Position numbers and translations under genes: made by a program
Part shown: positions 15,986 to 20,938 of the stretch, piece after piece
Layout of the letters: each line of letters opens with the position of its first letter
How positions within the stretch are numbered: position 1 is the first letter of the stretch
The notes under the pieces: generated by a model
The model's database searches: none
The model's input: the letters and a program-made list of their open reading frames with translations, nothing else
What the model was told of the DNA's origin: nothing
NCBI RefSeq assembly: GCF_902364945.1
Contig: NZ_CABJFS010000017.1
Location: forward strand, 557 to 21,494
Length of the DNA stretch: 20,938 nt
Direction of reading: 5' to 3'
Origin: Collinsella aerofaciens
GTDB taxonomy: Bacteria > Actinomycetota > Coriobacteriia > Coriobacteriales > Coriobacteriaceae

Positions 15986-17200
15986 ATGACGGCGGCACCC
16001 AACAATTCAATGCAACTTGAGGGAAAAACGATCCTGCTGGGCATTACCGGCGGGATCGCCGCCTATAAGTCGTGCAATATCGTGCGCCTGCTGCAAAAGC
16101 GCGGCGCACGTGTCAAAGTCGTTATGAGCGAGCATGCCACGGAGTTTGTGGGGCCGCTTACCTTCCGCGCGCTCACCAACGAGCCGGTCGCGGTTGGGCT
16201 ATTCGACGATCCTTCCGACCCCATCCACCACATTTCGCTGGCGCAGGAGCCCGATCTGGTGGTCGTGGCGCCCGCGACGGCCAATATTATCGCCAAGATG
16301 GCCAACGGCATCGCCGATGACCTCATCTCCACCACGCTGCTGGCAACGCCGCGACCCATCGTGATCGCACCCGCTATGAACAACGGCATGTGGAAGGCGC
16401 CGGCAACGCAGGCCAACATGGCCACGTTGCGCGAGCGCGGTGTCCATGTGGTGGGACCCGGCAGCGGCTACCTTGCCTGCGGCGACGTGGACACGGGGCG
16501 CATGAGCGAGCCCGAGGACATCGTCGAGGCTGTCTGTGAGGTGCTCAACCCCGTGCCGCAAGACCTGACGGGCAAGCGCATCTTCATCACCGCCGGCCCC
16601 ACGCACGAGCCGATCGACCCGGTGCGATTCATTGGCAACCGTTCTTCGGGCAAGATGGGTATCGCCCTGGCGGGGGAGGCCGCACGTCGCGGTGCCGCCG
16701 TCACGCTCGTGCTGGGACCGACATCGCTCGACGTTCCCCGCGGTGTGGAGTGCGTGCACGTACAGACCGCCTCAGAAATGCTCAAGGCAGCGCTGAGCGC
16801 CTTCCAGACGGCCGACGCGGCCATTTGCGCCGCCGCCGTCGCCGACTACACGCCGGCGGCCCCAGCGGACCATAAGCTCAAAAAGGCCAACGAGCGCCTG
16901 GATCGAATCGAGCTCGTCGAGACCGTTGACATCTTGGCCGAACTTTCACGCCAAAAGGGCGATCGCCTCGTAATCGGCTTTGCAGCCGAGACTGATAACG
17001 TCGTCGAGTACGCCGAGCGCAAATTGACCCGCAAAGGCTGCGATGCCATTATCGCCAACGATGTCTCACGCGCCGATTCGGGCTTTGGAACCGACACCAA
17101 CAAGGCTTGGATCGTGAGCATAGCGGGTACGCAAGAACTACCCGTACTAACAAAACCCCAGCTCGCAGATACAATTTTGGACTTGCTTCAAAATTTGTAA
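15986..17200 (+). CDS. coaBC: Bifunctional CoaBC (phosphopantothenoylcysteine synthetase/decarboxylase)
   Basis: This 404-residue enzyme makes 4'-phosphopantetheine in coenzyme A synthesis. The N-terminal flavoprotein CoaC decarboxylase starts GITGGIAAYKSC (19-30). It carries the active-site His82 in IHHISLA, APAMN (128-132) and catalytic Cys165 in GYLACGDVDTGRM. The C-terminal CoaB synthetase starts ITAGPTHEPIDPVRFIGN (201-218), with AAAVADYTP (282-290), the lysine-rich HKLKKANERL and IIANDV near 355. AAGGA upstream of the 15986 ATG supports that start; an ATG at 16010 is an alternative. It is the last gene of the long plus-strand run. A candidate tRNA promoter begins 9 nt after the stop. 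Confidence 0.97.
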   Translation: MTAAPNNSMQLEGKTILLGITGGIAAYKSCNIVRLLQKRGARVKVVMSEHATEFVGPLTFRALTNEPVAVGLFDDPSDPIHHISLAQEPDLVVVAPATANIIAKMANGIADDLISTTLLATPRPIVIAPAMNNGMWKAPATQANMATLRERGVHVVGPGSGYLACGDVDTGRMSEPEDIVEAVCEVLNPVPQDLTGKRIFITAGPTHEPIDPVRFIGNRSSGKMGIALAGEAARRGAAVTLVLGPTSLDVPRGVECVHVQTASEMLKAALSAFQTADAAICAAAVADYTPAAPADHKLKKANERLDRIELVETVDILAELSRQKGDRLVIGFAAETDNVVEYAERKLTRKGCDAIIANDVSRADSGFGTDTNKAWIVSIAGTQELPVLTKPQLADTILDLLQNL

Positions 17201-17208
17201 AAAAGTTC

Positions 17209-17241
17209 TTGCACAAGGACAAAGTTTCGGGTTAATATACT
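17209..17241 (+). promoter_or_regulatory. Candidate sigma-70-type promoter for tRNA-Pro
   Basis: TTGCAC (17209-17214) is a good -35 box. TAATAT (17233-17238) follows after 18 bp, with an overlapping TATACT (17236-17241) that matches the -10 consensus better but at 21-bp spacing. The element sits in an AT-rich stretch just after the coaBC stop and about 40 bp before the tRNA. The boxes are seen directly; promoter activity is inferred. Confidence 0.6.
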
Positions 17242-17280
17242 CCCTGTTGCGAGCGAAAGCAGAGCAACAAACAAAAGCTT

Positions 17281-17357
<77 letters not shown>

Positions 17358-17366
17358 GAAGTTTGC

Positions 17367-17396
17367 AGGTCAGGCACTTAGTGCCTGACCTTTTTT
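17367..17396 (+). terminator. Intrinsic terminator after tRNA-Pro
   Basis: A perfect 11-bp stem, AGGTCAGGCAC (17367-17377) with GTGCCTGACCT (17381-17391), has a TTA loop and is followed by a T run to 17396. It ends the tRNA-Pro transcript and possibly readthrough from coaBC. Confidence 0.95.
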
Positions 17397-17400
17397 GTTT

Positions 17401-17429
17401 TAAGCAATTGCTTAATTTTCAGTAAGCAA
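17401..17429. repeat. Palindrome TAAGCAATTGCTTA plus third half-site
   Basis: A perfect 14-bp palindrome (17401-17414) is followed 8 nt later by another TAAGCAA (17423-17429), giving three copies of one half-site in 29 bp. It directly follows the T run of the tRNA-Pro terminator. The core AGCAATTGC recurs at 17810-17818 near the other end of the spacer. It could be an operator, an element end or a secondary-structure element; none can be proven here. Confidence 0.6.
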
Positions 17430-17441
17430 CAGGGTGCCAAA

Positions 17442-17535
17442 AATCTACCTACGCGATAATCGCCTTTTGCGGCTACTTGCGCGTTTTGCACGCGCTTGAG
17501 CCGATTTATTAACGCGATATGAATCTACATACGCG
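17442..17535. repeat. Direct repeat AATCTACMTACGCG, two copies
   Basis: AATCTACCTACGCG (17442-17455) and AATCTACATACGCG (17522-17535) match at 13 of 14 positions, 80 bp apart. Between them lies a hairpin, GCGCGT (17479-17484) with ACGCGC (17490-17495), extended by GGCT (17471-17474) with AGCC (17499-17502) and AATCG (17458-17462) with CGATT (17502-17506 region). Confidence 0.55.
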
Positions 17536-17559
17536 TAGCTGGTATGCAGCCGAGTACAG

Positions 17560-17628
17560 GCTGTATTTATCGCGGCGATTAACACAGATATAGCGACTAT
17601 AACGGACAAGCGTGTCGCTGTATTTATT
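17560..17628. repeat. Direct repeat GCTGTATTTAT, two copies
   Basis: Identical 11-mers lie at 17560-17570 and 17618-17628, 58 bp apart, in the same spacer. The second copy's GTCGCT (17614-17619) also forms an inverted repeat with AGCGAC (17592-17597). Confidence 0.5.
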
Positions 17629-17819
17629 CCAGTAGTTCACTTGATCGGTGGACAAGTGGGCTGTTGCAACGAAACGCCAAGCAGGATGGGCTCTATACGA
17701 GGACGCCGCAGGGTAATGGCGGGGGAGTGCGGCGGGCGCTCTGAGAGCCGCTGTGTGACCCCATGTCTCCTTAACTCGATAATTTGTGTTTCAAGCCACG
17801 AATCGGTCGAGCAATTGCC

Positions 17820-17853
17820 AAAAGAACGGCCCATGCAGGATTGCACGGGCCTT
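17820..17853 (-). terminator. Intrinsic terminator of the histidine kinase operon
   Basis: Read on the minus strand, GGCCCGTGCA and TGCATGGGCC form a 10-bp stem (one G-T wobble) around an ATCC loop, followed by GTTCTTTT. The wobble is stable only in the minus-strand transcript; on the plus strand it would be an A-C mismatch. It lies about 110 nt after the histidine kinase stop and points away from it, so transcription from this operon and from the tRNA-Pro unit ends convergently around the spacer. Confidence 0.75.
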
Positions 17854-17963
17854 ACATCAGATCAAATTTGAGCTAGAAGCACCAAGCGGAGCAGACGCAA
17901 CACCATCTCGTCGCGGCCTCGGCGAGCGACATATCGCAGTCGAGGTAGACAACGAGGAAGTCG

Positions 17964-19361
17964 TCAGGCCCCGCACAGGGGGACCGCGATGGTGGCCACC
18001 GCGCCGCCCGAGGGGCTGTTGGCGAGCGAGACGGAGCCCCCGTGGGCGCTCGCGGCCTCGGAGGCGACGTGCAGGCCGAGCCCGTAGTGGCGGCCTCCGT
18101 CGCGCGAGGAGCGGGACGAGTCGTCTGTGAAGAGGCGCTCGCAGCCGCGTTCGAGGGCGGCGGGAGAGAAGCCCGGTCCGTCGTCGGCCACCTCGATGAC
18201 GAGGTGTCCGCCCGCGACGTCGCAGGAGACCACCACACGCGAGCGCGCGTGCTCGGCGGCGTTGGCCACGAGGTTCGCGGCGGCTCGCGCCAGGGCGGTT
18301 CGGTCGAGCGGGGCCTCGGGCGCGCCCGCGACAGCGGGGCCCGTGGCCGCGTCGAGCGTCACGCCTCGCGCCCGGGCGATCTGGGCGGCCTCGGCGAGGA
18401 CCTGCTCGCAGAGCTCGGCCGGCCGCATGGGGGCCCTCTCCGCCCCGCCGGACCCGCGCGAGGCCTCGATGAGCAGGCGCACGTAGCCGTCGAGCCTTTC
18501 GACACCGCCGGCTATGTCGCGCGCGGCGGCCGCGAGGTCGGCGTCTTTCTCGTTTTTCAGCTCCTCCGCCACGAAGTCGGCGTTGGCGCGCAGCACGGTG
18601 AGCGGCGTCTTGAGGTCGTGGGCGAGCGACGCCACCTGCTCGCGCTGCCCCCGCTCCGCGGCCCAGCGGGCCTCGAGCGACTCGGCGAGGGAGGCCCGCA
18701 TGGCGTCCATCGCGGCGAGGACGTCGTTCACCTCGCGCACGTTGGTGCTGCCGACCGCGAAGTCGAGCTCCCCCGCGCCGACGCGCCCCGCCGCCTCCGC
18801 GAGCGGCGCCATCTTGCGCGAGATCACGCGGCTCGCGCGTCGCGCCACGAGCGCGAGCGCGAGCGCGCTTCCCGCAGCGGCGCCGACGAGCATGAGGTTC
18901 TGCGGGTTGGGAAGCAGGCCGGCGAGATCGCGCGAGACCCACTGCGGCAGGTACTCGCTGACGAGTGCGCAGGCCCCGCCGCCCTTGAGCGGGAACGCGG
19001 CGTAGGTGAGGCCCGAGCCCCCGCCCTCGATCTCCACTGTTCCCGGATCCGCGGCGAGTGCCGCACGGGTCATTTCCGTCGCGTCCTCGAGCCGCGTGCC
19101 CTCGAGGTCTGTCATCAGCACGTATCCGTCCTTGTTCAGGATGAGGTAGCGGTACGCCGTCGGCACGTCCTGCTGCCCGCAGACGCCGTCGCGTGCCAGG
19201 CCCTCCGCGACCTCGCGCGCATTGGCCGGCCCCCAGCTTGCCTCGTAGACGAAGCCCGCGCTGATCGCCGCGGAGAGCGCCATGAACGAGGCGAGCCACG
19301 CCGTAGCGACCGCCGCGAACGCGTAGGCGAAGTAGCGCGCGATGACGAAGGAGAGCGGCAT
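17964..19361 (-). CDS. Sensor histidine kinase, HAMP-HisKA-HATPase
   Basis: This 465-residue membrane kinase partners the adjacent response regulator. Transmembrane helix 1 spans about residues 7-35. An extracytoplasmic domain of about 115 residues with two cysteines (Cys61, Cys131) follows, then helix 2 (about 152-174) and a HAMP-like linker (about 175-230). The phosphoacceptor is His248 in SLAHDLKTPLTVL. The ATPase domain has the N box AANLVANAAEHA (361-372), G1 DDGPGF (393-398) and G2 GLGLH (427-431), so it should be catalytically competent. I chose the ATG at 19361; a GTG at 19400 would add 13 residues and overlap the regulator gene. Codon use is GCG/CTC-rich, unlike the housekeeping block. 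The signal is unknown; the neighbouring transporter suggests an antimicrobial peptide. Confidence 0.92.
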   Translation of the reverse strand: MPLSFVIARYFAYAFAAVATAWLASFMALSAAISAGFVYEASWGPANAREVAEGLARDGVCGQQDVPTAYRYLILNKDGYVLMTDLEGTRLEDATEMTRAALAADPGTVEIEGGGSGLTYAAFPLKGGGACALVSEYLPQWVSRDLAGLLPNPQNLMLVGAAAGSALALALVARRASRVISRKMAPLAEAAGRVGAGELDFAVGSTNVREVNDVLAAMDAMRASLAESLEARWAAERGQREQVASLAHDLKTPLTVLRANADFVAEELKNEKDADLAAAARDIAGGVERLDGYVRLLIEASRGSGGAERAPMRPAELCEQVLAEAAQIARARGVTLDAATGPAVAGAPEAPLDRTALARAAANLVANAAEHARSRVVVSCDVAGGHLVIEVADDGPGFSPAALERGCERLFTDDSSRSSRDGGRHYGLGLHVASEAASAHGGSVSLANSPSGGAVATIAVPLCGA

Positions 19362-19387
19362 GCCCCCGCGACCTCGCGCCCCGGTCC

Positions 19388-20050
19388 TCAGAGCTGCCAC
19401 TTGTACCCCATCCCCCAGACGGTCGCGATCGGATCGGCACCGGCCTCGGAGAGTTTCCTCCGGGCGCGGCTGACCTGCATGGATATGGCCGCGTCGTCGG
19501 CGTCGCTCTCCCAGCCGAGCACCGCCACGCGTATCTGCGCGCGGCTCATGACCTGCCCGGGGTGACGAGCGAGGTACTCGCAGATGGCGTACTCGGTGGG
19601 CGTGAGCGGCACGGCCTCGCCGCCCACGGCGAGGCCGCGCGCCCCGAGGTCGATCCGCACCTCCCCGAAGGAGAGGGCGTGCGAGCGCGGCCGGCGCTCA
19701 CGGCGTAGATGGGCCGCGACCTTGGCGCGCAGCTCCGCGGCCCCGAAGGGCTTGCGGACGTAGTCGTCGGCGCCCAGGCCGTAGCCGGCCACAGCATCCT
19801 CCTCGGCCACGCGAGCGGTCAGGAAGACGATGGGCCCGTCGAAGTCCGGGCGGATCTGCCGCACGAGCTCGAAGCCATCGAGCCCCGGCATCATGACGTC
19901 GCAGAGCACGAGGTCGAAGCGCGAGAGGTCCATCCCCGGGACCGCCGTCGGGTCCGCCTCCCTGACGACCTCATGGCCGTCGCGGCCGAGGACGCGCGCG
20001 AGCGCGTCGAGGATCGCCCGTTCATCATCCACTGCCAGTATCCTCGCCAT
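19388..20050 (-). CDS. OmpR-family response regulator
   Basis: This 220-residue DNA-binding regulator has a receiver domain with acidic pocket DDE (residues 8-10), phosphoacceptor Asp51 in LCDVMMPGLDGFE, Thr77 and Lys99 in VRKPF. A C-terminal winged helix (about 125-220) contains LTPTEYAICEYLARHPGQVMSR (split at 129-150) and ends VWGMGYKWQL, the usual OmpR/PhoB terminus. A strong ribosome binding site, AGGAGG, lies upstream of the ATG. The kinase gene follows within 26 nt. It probably controls this operon, whose promoter would lie outside the window. Its codons favour GCG, CCG, ACG and AGG. Confidence 0.95.
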   Translation of the reverse strand: MARILAVDDERAILDALARVLGRDGHEVVREADPTAVPGMDLSRFDLVLCDVMMPGLDGFELVRQIRPDFDGPIVFLTARVAEEDAVAGYGLGADDYVRKPFGAAELRAKVAAHLRRERRPRSHALSFGEVRIDLGARGLAVGGEAVPLTPTEYAICEYLARHPGQVMSRAQIRVAVLGWESDADDAAISMQVSRARRKLSEAGADPIATVWGMGYKWQL

Positions 20051-20095
20051 GTTAGACCTCCTGAAACTCTCGTCGGAATTGTACTAGCGCCGCGC

Positions 20096-20497
20096 TCAGC
20101 GGTCCAGAGCCCTGCGCGCAGCCGCGGGCGCCTCGGCCGCTTCGCACGCGCGGTAGCGCACGCCCGAGCCGCCGCGCGCCTCGATCCCGAGCCAGCCCTC
20201 GCCGTCCGACTCCCGCCCGAAGAAGATGAGCTGGAGCTCTCGGACATTGCCCCTGTCGTCCGCCGCGTCCACCAGGTAGACGTAGTTCGCCCCCGCCCCG
20301 GTGGCGTCGGCGTAGGAGCTCGCGTGGCTGCCGGGCCCGAGCGCGGGCGCCCACATGGCGATCTCAGGGTTGGGCAGCACGCGGTCGGCGATCGAGCGCA
20401 GCGCCGATCCCCAGCCGGCGTCGAGCAGGGCGTTCCCGCCCAGGACGAGCGCTGCGGAGAGGAGGGCGAGCATGGCGGCGAGCGGCCTCCTACGCAT
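20096..20497 (-). CDS. YxeA-like exported small protein
   Basis: This 133-residue protein starts MRRRPLAAMLALLSAALVLGG, a basic n-region and hydrophobic core typical of a signal peptide or N-terminal anchor (about residues 5-25). The C-terminal half has the pattern YVYLVDAADDRGNVRELQL, then WLGIEARGGSGVRY and AAEAPAAARRAL. This resembles the YxeA family (DUF1093): Tyr-x-Tyr, an acidic turn, an REL strand, a GV-x-Y strand and a terminal helix. The assignment rests on pattern memory and is moderate. In Bacillus subtilis, yxeA belongs to the yxdJKLM-yxeA operon of a two-component system and ABC transporter, which fits the neighbours here. The ATG has GGGAGG 4 nt upstream and overlaps the permease gene by 8 nt. 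Confidence 0.6.
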   Translation of the reverse strand: MRRRPLAAMLALLSAALVLGGNALLDAGWGSALRSIADRVLPNPEIAMWAPALGPGSHASSYADATGAGANYVYLVDAADDRGNVRELQLIFFGRESDGEGWLGIEARGGSGVRYRACEAAEAPAAARRALDR

Positions 20498-20938
20498 CTG
20501 CCCTCCCGTCCTCGAAGCGGCAGAACCAGGCGAGAAGGACGGCGTCGGCTGCCAGTGTGAGCACGAGGCCAGCGAGCGCAGTCGTGAGGAGAGGGCCCGC
20601 CGCGCGTGCGGCGTCGATGAAGGCCTCCACCCCGAGCGACCCCAGGCGCGCGGGCCAGGCGAGCGGCACCCAGCCCAGGGGCGTCGCCAGGGCACCGGTG
20701 AGCTCGCCGGTCATGAGGCCGTGCGCAAGTCCGCCCACCGAGAAGAACGCGAGGAGCGCCCCCGCCGCGCCGCCGCCGATGGCGGCGTTGCGGCCGAGGC
20801 GCAGGGCCACGCCGAGCCCCAGCGCGTAGAGGGGCAGGCTGCCCAGCACGATGCCCGCCCAGGCGGCCGCAAGCGGAGCGGGCCCGAGCGGCAGGCGCCC
20901 GGAGACGGCGAGCGCGCCCCCGAACGCGCCGAGCGCCA
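20490..20938 (-). CDS. ABC transporter permease, lantibiotic-immunity (MutG-like) type, 5' end missing
   Basis: The frame is open from the window edge to the stop at 20490, giving 148 C-terminal residues of a longer gene. Several hydrophobic helices are visible. The stretch LPLYALGLGVALRLGRNAAIGGGAAGALLAF (split: 34 residues in from the edge), then GWVPLAWPARLGS, and the end WFCRFEDGRADA resemble MutG/SpaG-type permeases, which often read PWAWPAR and end in NRFEGGR-like tails. Such permeases pair with a second permease and an ATPase to expel lantibiotics from the membrane; those partner genes would lie beyond the window. A GTG at 20849 is in frame but is very probably internal. Assignment to the lantibiotic subgroup is by motif recall only. 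Confidence 0.7.
   Translation of the reverse strand, partial: ALGAFGGALAVSGRLPLGPAPLAAAWAGIVLGSLPLYALGLGVALRLGRNAAIGGGAAGALLAFFSVGGLAHGLMTGELTGALATPLGWVPLAWPARLGSLGVEAFIDAARAAGPLLTTALAGLVLTLAADAVLLAWFCRFEDGRADA

Larger units (their letters stand above)
17397..17819. other. Intergenic spacer without a convincing gene
   Basis: This stretch of over 400 bp, AT-richer than its flanks in its first half, separates the housekeeping block from the minus-strand operon. It contains a palindrome, two short direct repeats and a hairpin (listed separately). Open frames on either strand in 17637-17871 give low-complexity Arg/Pro/Ser-rich products with no recognisable fold or ribosome binding site. The half from 17641 to 17760 is GC-richer and could be the remnant of a lost gene or element, but I cannot identify one. 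Confidence 0.6.

Noticed and set aside
17445..17609. 54-codon minus-strand frame (TTG start) with a hydrophobic then basic product
   Set aside because: It has a TTG start without a ribosome binding site and overlaps the direct repeats and hairpin. No other support for coding.
17637..17871. Overlapping open frames of about 70-76 codons on both strands in the spacer
   Set aside because: The products are Arg/Ser/Pro-rich without a recognised domain, and the plus frame runs into the minus-strand terminator. They could be debris of a lost gene but cannot be supported.
17857..19440. 527-codon minus-strand open frame in another frame across the histidine kinase
   Set aside because: The overlapping frame carries the complete H, N, G1 and G2 boxes. 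This one is Arg/Ala/Gly-rich noise.
18042..19565. 507-codon plus-strand open frame opposite the kinase and regulator
   Set aside because: Antisense shadow of very GC-rich coding DNA, with no motif or ribosome binding site.

Overview
The window looks like a chromosomal segment of a GC-rich, probably Gram-positive anaerobe. My best guess is class Coriobacteriia (Collinsella-like). This is inference from GCC/CTG/ACC-rich codon usage, the ScpA/ScpB pair, the MEP-pathway IspH, a DUF512 radical SAM gene next to der, and a PlsY/GpsA phospholipid set. No database search was possible.

Region 1 (1-120) holds the 3' part of a tRNA-Ala(GGC) and its intrinsic terminator. Region 2 (121-17200) is a long run of plus-strand housekeeping genes, mostly separated by 0-20 nt or overlapping. 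In order they are: an ABC-F ATPase, a small membrane protein, a site-2 protease, scpA, scpB, an rluB-type pseudouridine synthase, cmk, plsC, ispH, a DUF512 radical SAM protein, der, plsY, gpsA, rpe, a cysteine desulfurase, a Nif3-like protein, a coiled-coil/zinc-ribbon protein and coaBC. The themes are chromosome segregation (scpAB), ribosome maturation and translation (ABC-F, rluB, der), glycerol-3-phosphate-based phospholipid synthesis (gpsA, plsY, plsC), and cofactor/isoprenoid/sulfur metabolism (ispH, cysteine desulfurase, coaBC). I see no convincing intrinsic terminator inside this run.

Region 3 (17201-17396) has a candidate promoter, a complete tRNA-Pro(GGG) and a strong terminator. Region 4 (about 17397-17820) is a relatively AT-rich spacer with no convincing gene. 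It carries palindromes, short direct repeats and a hairpin. Region 5 (17820-20938) is a minus-strand operon, cut by the window edge: a lantibiotic-immunity-type ABC permease (partial), a YxeA-like exported protein, an OmpR-family response regulator and a sensor histidine kinase, ending in a minus-strand terminator. Its codon usage (GCG, CCG, ACG, CTC, AGG) differs visibly from the housekeeping block (GCC, CCC, ACC, CTG). Its gene set resembles peptide-sensing detoxification modules of Firmicutes such as yxdJKLM-yxeA. It is the most likely accessory, possibly transferred, part of the window and sits beside a tRNA gene.
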